Shown in pieces: positions 18,015 to 26,124 of a DNA stretch of 56,930 bases. Position numbers and translations under genes: made by a program. Source of the DNA: Ruminococcus sp. (GTDB taxonomy: Bacteria > Bacillota > Clostridia > Oscillospirales > Acutalibacteraceae); the NCBI GenBank assembly GCA_017464765.1, contig JAFTYK010000024.1, positions 1 to 56,930 on the forward strand. The letters are read 5' to 3'. The stretch's first letter is position 1. Every line of letters starts with the position of its first letter. The notes beneath the pieces are model-generated. The model was not told where the DNA came from and did no database searches. It worked only from the letters and a program-made list of their open reading frames with translations.

Positions 18015-19253
18015 ATGAAAAAGTTTATTGCACTTATGCTCGCTATCCTTATGGTAGTATCACTTGCTGCTTGTGGCGGCACATCTGACGCTACTAAGGA
18101 CGAAGCAAACGCTACATCTGATTTCAAGATGGGCGTTATTCTCGTTGGTGATGAAAACGAGGGTTATACATACGCTCACATTCAGGGTATCCAGGAGGCT
18201 GCTAAAGCTTTAGGTCTTGCTGACAGCCAGATTATCTGGAAGTATACAATCCCTGAGGACGAAACATGTGCTGATACAGCTGCTGACCTTGCTGATCAGG
18301 GTTGTGATCTCGTTGTTTCTAACTCATACGGTCACCAGTCTCACATGTTAGAGGCTGCTAAGCAGTATCCTGACGTAACATTTATTGCTATGACAGGTGA
18401 CACAGCTAAGGCTTCTGGCCTTCCAAACTTCTGTAACGCATTCACAGCTGTTTACGAGTCAAGATTCGTATCTGGTGTTGTTGCTGGTATGAAGATTAAA
18501 GAACTTGTTGACAATGACAAGCTTGAGGACGACAACTTTGATGCTGACGGTAACGTTAAGGTTGGTTACGTAGGTGCTTACCCATACGCTGAGGTAAAAT
18601 CTGGCTACACAGCTTTCTTCCTCGGTATCAAGTCAGTTTATGACAAGGTTTCTATGAGTGTTCAGTTCACAAACTCTTGGTTTGACCTCACAAAAGAGGG
18701 CGAGACAGCTAACCAGCTCCTTTCACAGGGTTGCGTTATTATTGGTCAGCACGCTGACTCAACAGGCGCTCCATCAGCAGTTCAGGCAGCTTTAGAGAAC
18801 GGCGATACATGCTACTCAATCGGTTACAACATCGATATGCTCGAGGTTGCTCCACAGGCTGCTCTCACATCAGCTACAAACGTATGGTCAGTTTATTACA
18901 CAGAGGCTATCGGTCTTGCTATGAAGGGCGAAGCTGTTCCTACAAACTGGGCTAAGGGTTACGCTGATGGCGCTGTTGCTATCACACCACTCGGCGAATC
19001 TGCTGCAGAAGGCACACAGGAGAAGGTTGACGCAACTATCGCTGCTATCAAGGCAGGCGAACTCCATGTTTTTGATATCGAAACATTCACAGTAGGCGGC
19101 AAGAAGGTTGAGTCTGCATTTGCTACAGATACAGACGGCGACTTCGTTCCAGATGCTGATGAGGCTGTATTCGATGGTTACTTCCACGAGTCATACTTCC
19201 AGTCAGCTCCTTGCTTCGCACTCGATATCGATGGTATTACACTTCTCAACTAA
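18015..19253 (+). CDS. BMP-family ABC transporter substrate-binding lipoprotein
   Basis: 412 residues. A lipoprotein signal ends in SLAAC with the lipidated cysteine at position 20. The mature part starts FKMGVILVGDENEGYTYAHI near 37, the pattern of the BMP/Med family (PnrA/TmpC), which bind nucleosides or purines. Codon use differs from its neighbours (strong preference for codons such as CTC, GCT and ACA), consistent with a highly expressed protein. First gene of the transporter operon; the 167-base gap to the ATPase holds two strong hairpins. Ligand is inferred from the flanking guanine and 8-oxoguanine deaminase-like genes. Confidence 0.9.
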   Translation: MKKFIALMLAILMVVSLAACGGTSDATKDEANATSDFKMGVILVGDENEGYTYAHIQGIQEAAKALGLADSQIIWKYTIPEDETCADTAADLADQGCDLVVSNSYGHQSHMLEAAKQYPDVTFIAMTGDTAKASGLPNFCNAFTAVYESRFVSGVVAGMKIKELVDNDKLEDDNFDADGNVKVGYVGAYPYAEVKSGYTAFFLGIKSVYDKVSMSVQFTNSWFDLTKEGETANQLLSQGCVIIGQHADSTGAPSAVQAALENGDTCYSIGYNIDMLEVAPQAALTSATNVWSVYYTEAIGLAMKGEAVPTNWAKGYADGAVAITPLGESAAEGTQEKVDATIAAIKAGELHVFDIETFTVGGKKVESAFATDTDGDFVPDADEAVFDGYFHESYFQSAPCFALDIDGITLLN

Positions 19254-19285
19254 TTATTAAAAGTAATTGACGGAGTTTTTCCGCG

Positions 19286-19315
19286 AAAGGGAAGCCGATT
19301 ATTCGGCTTCCCTTT
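19286..19315 (+). terminator. Strong hairpin after the lipoprotein gene
   Basis: A 13-base perfect stem AAAGGGAAGCCGA / TCGGCTTCCCTTT with loop TTAT. Only a short T run follows, so it probably acts as a leaky terminator or 3' stabiliser giving more binding protein than membrane components. Confidence 0.7.
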
Positions 19316-19336
19316 ACGAGTTTAATACAGTTTGAT

Positions 19337-19394
19337 TTTAGATAAAACACAACCGTCTTAACACAATATTTAGGGCTGTTGTGTTTTATCTAAA
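19337..19394 (+). repeat. 17-base perfect inverted repeat before the ATPase gene
   Basis: TTTAGATAAAACACAAC (19337-19353) and GTTGTGTTTTATCTAAA (19378-19394) enclose 24 bases and end 15 bases before the AGGAGG of the ATPase gene. It could fold in RNA as a processing, stability or translation control element, or be a DNA operator. Confidence 0.7.
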
Positions 19395-19420
19395 CGGAGA
19401 TAACAAAAGGAGGATGTGCG

Positions 19421-20971
19421 GTGCAGGAAAAAATTGCTGTTAAGCTCGAAAATATTACCAAAACTTTTGGTAAAAAAGTTATCGCGAACAAAGATGTAAC
19501 ACTTGATATTAAAAAGGGTGAGATTTTGTCTTTGCTTGGAGAGAACGGTTCGGGTAAAACTACTTTGATGAATATGCTTGCGGGTATTTACTATCCTGAC
19601 AGCGGTCATATTTATGTTGACGCTGAAGATAAAGGCCTTGAGGAGGTAAGTATCTGTTCACCAAAAGACGCTTACTCACTTGGTATTGGTATGATTCACC
19701 AGCACTTCAAGCTCGTTGATGTTTTTACAGCTACTGAAAATGTAGCACTCGGTCTTGATAAGAATATCAAGTTTAACAAAAAGCAGATAGCACAGGATAT
19801 CAAAGCAATCTGTGATAAATACGGATTTAAAGTTGAACCGGACAAAAAGGTTTACAATATGAGTGTTTCCGAGAAACAAACCCTCGAAATTGTAAAGGCA
19901 CTTTACCGTGGCGCAAATATCCTTATCTTAGATGAGCCTACTGCGGTTTTGACTCCTCAGGAAACTGATATGTTATTCGAGGTTATGCGTAATATGAAAA
20001 AGGACGGTAAGTCCATTATTATCATTACACATAAGTTAAACGAAGTTCTCGAAATTTCTGACAGAGTTGCTATTCTTCGAAAAGGAGAGTATGTCGGCTC
20101 TGTTCCTACAGCTGAAGCTTCCGTGTCTGTTCTTACTGAAATGATGGTAGGACAGAAAGTTACTTTACAAATTGACCGAAAAGAGCCTGAAAACACTAAG
20201 GAGCGCTTAGTAGTAAAGAACCTTTCCTGTATTAATAAATACGGTGTTAAGGCTCTTGATAATGTTAGCTTTACAGCCTTTGGCGGTGAAATTTTAGGTA
20301 TTGCGGGTATTTCTGGCAGTGGTCAAAAAGAACTTCTCGAAGCTATTGCGGGATTGCAGGATACGGTTGAGGGTAGCTCAATTGAGTACATTGTGCCGAA
20401 AACCGAAGAACGTTCACAGCTTATCGGTAAAACAGCTCTCCAAATCAAGAATATGGGTGTAGCACTTTCATTCGTTCCTGAGGATAGACTTGGTATGGGT
20501 TTAGTCGGCACAATGGGTATGTCCGACAATATGATGTTGCGTTCTTATCGAAAAGGTTTTGTGTTTACAGAACGCAAGGGACCTAAGAATCTCGCCAATA
20601 AAGTTAAGGAAGAACTCGAAGTTGTGACTCCGAGCATTTCCACTCCGGTAAGAAAACTTTCAGGTGGTAACGTGCAGAAAGTACTCGTAGGTAGAGAAAT
20701 TGCGGCTTCTCCATCAGTGCTTATGACAGCCTATGCTGTAAGAGGTCTTGATGTTAACACCTCTTACACTATCTATGGACTTCTTAATGAACAGAAAGAA
20801 AAAGGAGTTGCGGTTATTTACGTCGGTGAAGATTTGGACGTATTGCTTGCACTTTCTGATAGAATTTTAGTTTTGTGCGACGGAAAGCTTAACGGTATTG
20901 TTGACGCAAGAACAACAACAAAAGAAGAAATCGGTCTTCTTATGACACATTTGAGAGAGGAGGAGAAGTAA
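19421..20971 (+). CDS. ABC transporter ATPase, BMP/nucleoside type (two ATPase domains)
   Basis: 516 residues with two nucleotide-binding halves, as in YufO/NupO and sugar importers of the RbsA type. The first half has an intact Walker A LGENGSGKTTL near 41, signature and LILDEPTAVLTPQE near 168. The second half is degenerate: GISGSGQKELLEAI near 301, LSGGNVQKVLVGRE near 413 and TAYAVRGLDV near 435, where the usual acidic Walker B pair is missing, a common trait of this family. GTG start with AAAGGAGGATGTGCG. Coupled to the two permease genes by 1-base gaps. Confidence 0.92.
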   Translation: MQEKIAVKLENITKTFGKKVIANKDVTLDIKKGEILSLLGENGSGKTTLMNMLAGIYYPDSGHIYVDAEDKGLEEVSICSPKDAYSLGIGMIHQHFKLVDVFTATENVALGLDKNIKFNKKQIAQDIKAICDKYGFKVEPDKKVYNMSVSEKQTLEIVKALYRGANILILDEPTAVLTPQETDMLFEVMRNMKKDGKSIIIITHKLNEVLEISDRVAILRKGEYVGSVPTAEASVSVLTEMMVGQKVTLQIDRKEPENTKERLVVKNLSCINKYGVKALDNVSFTAFGGEILGIAGISGSGQKELLEAIAGLQDTVEGSSIEYIVPKTEERSQLIGKTALQIKNMGVALSFVPEDRLGMGLVGTMGMSDNMMLRSYRKGFVFTERKGPKNLANKVKEELEVVTPSISTPVRKLSGGNVQKVLVGREIAASPSVLMTAYAVRGLDVNTSYTIYGLLNEQKEKGVAVIYVGEDLDVLLALSDRILVLCDGKLNGIVDARTTTKEEIGLLMTHLREEEK

Positions 20972-20972
20972 T

Positions 20973-22103
20973 ATGGCTAATGCTACGGTACACACTAAAG
21001 AACCGCTTCTTAGAATAGCGAAGCGTGACTCTATGCCACTTTGGCAGTCAATAGTTATCAGATTGATTTCCATTGTGCTTGCACTCGTTGTTTGTGGCGG
21101 TATTATTTACCTTCTTGTAAAGGTTAATCCTCTCGAGGTATATAAATCTATGGTTGAGGGTGCTTTCGGTACATTTCACGATGACTACAAGTTCTTTAAC
21201 CGTAGAACATGGATTACTATCCGTGATACTATGATGCTTCTTTGCATCGCAGTAGGTCTTGCTCCTGCGTTTAAGATGCGTTTCTGGAACATCGGTGCTG
21301 AGGGTCAGATTTTAGTCGGTGGTATTGCTACTGCGGCTTGTATGATTTATTTAAAAGACCTTCCACCACTACTTCTTTTCATCTGTATGATTTGTAGTAG
21401 TTTGCTCGCTGGTGCTTTGTGGTCACTGCTTCCTGCTATATTCAAAGCTAAGTGGAATACAAACGAAACTCTTTTCACGCTTATGATGAACTATGTGGCT
21501 ATTCAGTTGACTTCGTTCTTCGTAGCTATGTGGGAGAATCCTTTCGGTTCCAACACAGTTGGTATTATCAACCCTGATGGCAAAGAGGGTTGGTTCCCTC
21601 CTGTTTTCGGACAGGACTACTTGCTTAACGTTATCTTTGTTATGACAATCACAGTAGGTATGTTCATTTACCTCAAGTATTCAAAGCAAGGTTATGAAAT
21701 CGCTGTTGTCGGTGATTCTGAGAACACCGCTCGTTATGCAGGTATCAACGTTAAGAAGGTTATTATCCGCACAATGCTCATTTCGGGTGCTATCTGTGGT
21801 CTTTCCGGTTTTGTAGCTGTTTCGGGTGCTTCACACACAATTTCTGTTAACACAGCAGGTGGTAAAGGTTTCACAGCTATCATCGTAGCGTGGCTCGCTA
21901 AATTCAATACATTCACTATGATTCTGATTTCGATGCTTCTTGTTTTTCTTGATAAGGGTGCTATTGAAATCGCTTCGAAATACGACCTCAATGACTACGT
22001 GTCCAGTATGATAACAGGTATTATCCTGTTCTTCATCTTAGGTAGCGAGTTCTTTATTAACTATCGTATGATTTTCCGTAGAAAGAATAAGGAGGTGCAG
22101 TAA
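20973..22103 (+). CDS. ABC transporter permease, BMP/nucleoside type
   Basis: 376 residues, about nine hydrophobic segments after a charged N-terminus. FWNIGAEGQILVGG near 106 is the EAG-like loop of this permease family, and GDSENTARYAGINV near 247 is the second conserved cytoplasmic loop. Partner of the next permease in a heterodimeric importer. Spaced by one base from both neighbours, so translation is probably coupled. Confidence 0.92.
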   Translation: MANATVHTKEPLLRIAKRDSMPLWQSIVIRLISIVLALVVCGGIIYLLVKVNPLEVYKSMVEGAFGTFHDDYKFFNRRTWITIRDTMMLLCIAVGLAPAFKMRFWNIGAEGQILVGGIATAACMIYLKDLPPLLLFICMICSSLLAGALWSLLPAIFKAKWNTNETLFTLMMNYVAIQLTSFFVAMWENPFGSNTVGIINPDGKEGWFPPVFGQDYLLNVIFVMTITVGMFIYLKYSKQGYEIAVVGDSENTARYAGINVKKVIIRTMLISGAICGLSGFVAVSGASHTISVNTAGGKGFTAIIVAWLAKFNTFTMILISMLLVFLDKGAIEIASKYDLNDYVSSMITGIILFFILGSEFFINYRMIFRRKNKEVQ

Positions 22104-22104
22104 T

Positions 22105-23097
22105 ATGTTTAACATGAATACATTGATGCAGTTGCTGCAGTCTTCCATTGCTTTCGGTACTATCATTATGTTTGGTGCTGTCGGCGAGATTATCACCGAG
22201 AAAGCAGGTAACCTTAACTTAGGTATCCCTGGTGTTATGTATCTGGGAGCTGTTTCGAGTTTAGTAGGTGTGTTCTTCTACGAAAAAAATGTTGAAAATC
22301 CTAGTCCGTTTTTGTGTGCTGTTATAGCCATTGTCTGTGCGTTCTTAGCAGCAGCTCTGGGCGGATTGATTTTCAGCTTCCTTACAATTACACTTAGAGC
22401 TAATCAGAACGTAACTGGTCTTACACTCACTATTTTCGGTTCGGGTGTTGCGAACTTCTTCGGCGGTTTGCTTAATGGTTTTTCAGGCGGTGTAGGTCAG
22501 ATTCGAGTTGAAACTACATCTAAAGTCTTTATGACTAAAATTCCGTTTTTATCCGACTTAGGTGTTGTTGGTAAGCTTTTGTTCTCTTACGGTTGGCTTG
22601 TTTACGTTGCTATTATTATTGCAATTTTATCCCAGTGGTATCTCAACAAAACCCGTAGCGGTCTGAATCTTCGAGCTGTTGGTGAGAACCCTGCTACTGC
22701 TGATGCTGCAGGTATCAACGTTACAGCTTATCGCTATCTGGCTACTTGCATCGGTACAGGTATCGCAGGTTTGGGTGGTCTTTACTATGTTATGGACTAC
22801 ACAAAGGGTACATGGGCTAACGACGGCACTATGGAAAACTTAGGCTGGCTTGCTGTTGCACTTGTAATCTTTGCTATCTGGCGTCCGAAGAACGCTATAT
22901 GGGGTGCGTATCTGTTTGGATTTTTGTTCTGGGCTTACCTTTATATCCCTGGTCTGTCACGAAAGAGCCTTGAGCTTTTCAATATGCTTCCTTACGTTGT
23001 TACAATCATCGTGCTTGTTTTCACGTCTTTCAGAAAGAAGAGAGAAAATCAGCCACCGAACGCTTTGGGTCTTGCGTATTTCAGAGAAGACAGATAA
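22105..23097 (+). CDS. ABC transporter permease, BMP/nucleoside type
   Basis: 330 residues, mostly membrane segments. EKAGNLNLGIPGVMYLGA near 32 and VGENPATADAAGINV near 192 are the conserved loops, in the same order as in the preceding permease. Last gene of the operon and followed by a terminator. The operon lies between two purine deaminase genes, which supports purine or nucleoside uptake. Confidence 0.92.
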   Translation: MFNMNTLMQLLQSSIAFGTIIMFGAVGEIITEKAGNLNLGIPGVMYLGAVSSLVGVFFYEKNVENPSPFLCAVIAIVCAFLAAALGGLIFSFLTITLRANQNVTGLTLTIFGSGVANFFGGLLNGFSGGVGQIRVETTSKVFMTKIPFLSDLGVVGKLLFSYGWLVYVAIIIAILSQWYLNKTRSGLNLRAVGENPATADAAGINVTAYRYLATCIGTGIAGLGGLYYVMDYTKGTWANDGTMENLGWLAVALVIFAIWRPKNAIWGAYLFGFLFWAYLYIPGLSRKSLELFNMLPYVVTIIVLVFTSFRKKRENQPPNALGLAYFREDR

Positions 23098-23113
23098 ATT
23101 TATTTATATACTA

Positions 23114-23144
23114 AAATCCCTTGCTTTTTGCAGGGGATTTTTTT
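23114..23144 (+). terminator. Terminator of the BMP transporter operon
   Basis: AAATCCCTTGC pairs with GCAGGGGATTT around a short T loop, followed by a run of seven T. Confidence 0.88.
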
Positions 23145-23192
23145 ATACTAATGATGCTTGTTCATGTTAGTTGCTGATATAGGAGAAAAGAT

Positions 23193-24554
23193 ATGGCATT
23201 GTTACTAAGAAATGTTTCTTGTGTTGTATCGTGTGACAAAACCGATACTGTTTATGAGGGCGTGGATATTTATATTAAAGACGGAAAGATTGAGAATATA
23301 GGTATTGACCTTGATGTGGGAGCGCAGCGTGTTATTAACTGTACAAATATGCTGTGCTTCCCCGGTCTTGTTAATACTCATCACCATCTTTACCAGATGT
23401 TTTCGCGCAATATAAAAAGCGTTCAGAATCTTGAGCTTTTTCCATGGCTTAAAGCTCTTTATGGGGTGTGGAAAAACCTCGATAGCGAGGTAGTGTATTT
23501 AAGCTCGCAGTGTGGTATGGCTGAGCTTATGAAAAACGGTTGCACCACTTGCTTTGACCATCACTATGTTTTTCCTCAGGGTAATAGCGATTCTTTGCTT
23601 TCTTCACAGTATGAATCAGCTAAGGAACTTGGTATAAGAATGTATATGTCACGCGGTAGTATGAATTTATCGCAAAAAGATGGAGGGCTTCCTCCTGATA
23701 GTGTTGTGCAGACTACAGACGAGATTTTAAAGGACAGTATCCAAGCGATTGAAAAGTATCACGATAGCTCATTCGGTTCTATGAATATGCTCGCACTTGC
23801 ACCGTGTTCGCCATTTTCAGCAAGCTTAGATTTATATAAGGAAAGCGCATCTTTAGCGCGTGAATATGGGGTTAAGCTTCACACGCATTTGTGCGAAACT
23901 ATTGACGAAGAAAACTATACTTTAGAGAAGTACGGTATGCGTCCGCTGTCTTATATGGAATCTTTGGGTTTTGTAGGAGAAGATGTGTGGTATGCACACG
24001 GAATTCACTTTAATGACAGTGAGATTAAGTTTTTAGCTGATAGTGGCACAGGTGTAGCTCATTGTCCAATTTCAAATATGAAGTTAAGCTCCGGTGTTGC
24101 GAGAGTTGCGCAGATGAAAAACTACGGTGTAAAAGTTGGCTTGGCTGTAGACGGAAGCGCATCTAACGATGGTTCTAATATGCTCGAAGAAATGAGAGTT
24201 GCTTACCTTTTATCACGCCTGACTTTTGGTGACAAGGGTCTTAGTGCGTATGATGTACTAAAGCTTGCAACATCAGGTTCAGCGAAAGTCTTAGGACGCG
24301 ATGACATAGGTTCTATAGAAATCGGCAAGTGTGCGGATATGTTTCTTGTTGATAAGCGTAGGGTAGAGCTTGTAGGAGCGACTTCTGACCCGAAAGCTAT
24401 GCTATCAACGGTTGGACTTAAGAGTGCTGTGGATTATACTATTGTCAATGGTGAAATTACCGTCGAAAATGGCCGATGTGTAAATGTCGACGAAGACAAG
24501 CTTTTCGAGATAGCTAACAAAAAAGTAGTCGGCTATCTCGGCGATTTGCTGTAA
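23193..24554 (+). CDS. 8-oxoguanine deaminase-like amidohydrolase
   Basis: 453 residues of the amidohydrolase family whose best known members deaminate 8-oxoguanine to urate. NTHHHLYQMFSRN near 61, KLHTHLCET near 231, AHGIHFND near 268, HCPISNMKLSSG near 290 and GLAVDGSASNDG near 321 match the family pattern. A product of urate would feed the ring-opening genes of this island. It is immediately downstream of the purine transporter. Other isocytosine-like or aminopurine substrates are possible. A weak stem (24570-24598) without a T run follows. Confidence 0.8.
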   Translation: MALLLRNVSCVVSCDKTDTVYEGVDIYIKDGKIENIGIDLDVGAQRVINCTNMLCFPGLVNTHHHLYQMFSRNIKSVQNLELFPWLKALYGVWKNLDSEVVYLSSQCGMAELMKNGCTTCFDHHYVFPQGNSDSLLSSQYESAKELGIRMYMSRGSMNLSQKDGGLPPDSVVQTTDEILKDSIQAIEKYHDSSFGSMNMLALAPCSPFSASLDLYKESASLAREYGVKLHTHLCETIDEENYTLEKYGMRPLSYMESLGFVGEDVWYAHGIHFNDSEIKFLADSGTGVAHCPISNMKLSSGVARVAQMKNYGVKVGLAVDGSASNDGSNMLEEMRVAYLLSRLTFGDKGLSAYDVLKLATSGSAKVLGRDDIGSIEIGKCADMFLVDKRRVELVGATSDPKAMLSTVGLKSAVDYTIVNGEITVENGRCVNVDEDKLFEIANKKVVGYLGDLL

Positions 24555-24608
24555 ATTTTTAGTTATCAGCTTGTCCTTTCGTTTAAAACGGACGAGCTTA
24601 CCAGGATT

Positions 24609-24661
24609 TGTTGACATATCAACATTGAAGGTATATAATACAAGATGTTGATGCTTCAACA
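24609..24661 (+). promoter_or_regulatory. Promoter of the marR-degV unit with two identical-type operators
   Basis: TTGACA (24611-24616) and TATAAT (24634-24639) are 17 bases apart. TGTTGA-N4-TCAACA occurs twice: at 24609-24624 over the -35 box and at 24646-24661 near the transcription start (there extended to an 8+4+8 repeat). This is a textbook layout for repression by the MarR protein encoded next. Confidence 0.85.
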
Positions 24662-24684
24662 TCTTTACAAAAGGGGTTATTATC

Positions 24685-25137
24685 ATGATAGAAAGATTCG
24701 AAAAATTTTCTTTTGCTATATTTGAAATTACACGCTACTGGCACAAACTTGCATCAGAAGAAATGGCTAAATACGGACTCAAGGGTCCACACGCTACTTA
24801 TCTTACTACTATGTATCGTTTTGAGGAAGGAATAACCGCTCCACAGCTTTCTGAACTGTGTGGTAAAGATAAGGCTGACGTATCTCGTATGATGTCGATA
24901 ATGGAGAAAAAAGGACTGGTTGTAAAGGAGTCTGTCGGAAAGAATCTCTACAGAGGACTTTTAAAACTTACTGACGAGGGCAAAAAAGCTGCACTCCACG
25001 TAAGAGAGCGTGTTGCTCTTGCTGTTGATTTAGCAGGAAAAGGTCTATCTAACGAAGACAGAGAAACTTTTTACAGCGCGCTTAGTTTGATTTCCGATAA
25101 TTTGCGCACACTATGTGAGAACGGTTTGCCTGTTTAA
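24685..25137 (+). CDS. MarR-family transcriptional regulator
   Basis: 150 residues, winged helix-turn-helix in the middle: APQLSELCGKDKADVSRMMS near 52-71 is the recognition helix region and KGLVVKESVGKNLYRGLLKL the wing. It likely represses its own promoter through the paired TGTTGA-N4-TCAACA sites. Ends 22 bases before degV. The ligand is unknown; the neighbour degV (fatty-acid binding) hints at lipid-related control, an inference only. Confidence 0.9.
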   Translation: MIERFEKFSFAIFEITRYWHKLASEEMAKYGLKGPHATYLTTMYRFEEGITAPQLSELCGKDKADVSRMMSIMEKKGLVVKESVGKNLYRGLLKLTDEGKKAALHVRERVALAVDLAGKGLSNEDRETFYSALSLISDNLRTLCENGLPV

Positions 25138-25159
25138 TACTAAATTAAAAGGAGAACTT

Positions 25160-26002
25160 ATGAGCGTAAAAATAATAGTTGACTCTACTTCTGACTTAAT
25201 CGAGTCAGTGAAAGAGCAGGTCGAGGTTGTACCTCTTACAGTTCGTTTTGGTGAAGAAGAGTTCATTGATGGTGTTACCATCGACCATAAAATGTTTTAT
25301 GAAAAGCTTATAGAAAGTGACGTGATTCCAACTACAAGTCAGGCGACACCTTCTTCGTTTGTTCCTTATTTTGATAAGGTTAATCAGTCAGGTGATAGTG
25401 CTGTTGTTATAACACTATCCAGCAAACTTTCAGGAACTTATCAGAGTGCTGTTATAGCGGCTGAAGATTACGATAATATTTTTGTTGTAGATAGCGCTTC
25501 TGTTGCTATCGGTTCAGGAATACTCGTTGAACTGGCTGTGAAAATGGCGAATGACGGCTTTACGGCTGAAGAGATTGTAGAAAAACTCAAAAAGGAAAAG
25601 AATAACGTTATCATCGTTGCAATGCTCGACACATTGGAGTACCTCAAAAAGGGCGGAAGAATTTCTGCTGCAGTTGCATTTGCGGGTGGTGTGCTTAATA
25701 TCAAACCTGTTGTATGCGTGGATAAGGGTGAGATAAAGATGCTAGGAAAAGCTCGCGGCTCTAAACAGGGCAACAACCTGCTCGTTCAGGAAATCGAAAA
25801 AGCGGGTGGAGTCGATTTCGGCAAACCAGTACTTCTTGGCTACACAGGGCTTTCAGATGCTTTACTTAAAAAGTACGTTGAAGACAGTAAAGAGCTTTGG
25901 TCACACGCTAAAGCTGAGCTAAATTGTGCTGTTATTGGTAGCACAATTGGCACCCATGTAGGACCCGGTGCTGTTGCAGTAGCTTTCTTTAAGAAAAATT
26001 GA
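25160..26002 (+). CDS. DegV-family fatty-acid-binding protein
   Basis: 280 residues with the DegV pattern: VDSTSDLIES at the N-terminus, PTTSQATPSSF near 58 at the head-group site, VITLSSKLSGTYQSA near 82 and GTHVGPGAVAVAF at the C-terminus. DegV/FakB proteins hold a fatty acid for the FakA kinase. An ATG 45 bases further upstream overlaps marR, but the AAAGGAGAACTT just before 25160 and the family N-terminus decide for the shorter form. Confidence 0.93.
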   Translation: MSVKIIVDSTSDLIESVKEQVEVVPLTVRFGEEEFIDGVTIDHKMFYEKLIESDVIPTTSQATPSSFVPYFDKVNQSGDSAVVITLSSKLSGTYQSAVIAAEDYDNIFVVDSASVAIGSGILVELAVKMANDGFTAEEIVEKLKKEKNNVIIVAMLDTLEYLKKGGRISAAVAFAGGVLNIKPVVCVDKGEIKMLGKARGSKQGNNLLVQEIEKAGGVDFGKPVLLGYTGLSDALLKKYVEDSKELWSHAKAELNCAVIGSTIGTHVGPGAVAVAFFKKN

Positions 26003-26011
26003 TATAATTAG

Positions 26012-26040
26012 TACCTCGACTTTTGTCGGGGTATTTTTTG
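26012..26040 (+). terminator. Terminator after degV
   Basis: TACCTCGAC pairs with GTCGGGGTA over loop TTTT, followed by six T. Confidence 0.88.
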
Positions 26041-26047
26041 TTTTTAG

Positions 26048-26096
26048 TGAACCTTTTACCCTTTTGGTGTATCTAATAATCAGAATGAATTCATTC
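26048..26096 (+). promoter_or_regulatory. ECF-type promoter candidate and palindrome upstream of anti-sigma/sigma pair
   Basis: TGAACCTTTT (26048-26057) and GTATCTAAT (26069-26077) resemble ECF sigma promoters rather than the housekeeping type. A 14-base palindrome GAATGAATTCATTC (26083-26096) follows. This suits autoregulation by the sigma factor encoded second in the unit. Confidence 0.45.
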
Positions 26097-26124
26097 CTAT
26101 TCTAACTTAGAAAGGAAGATATAA

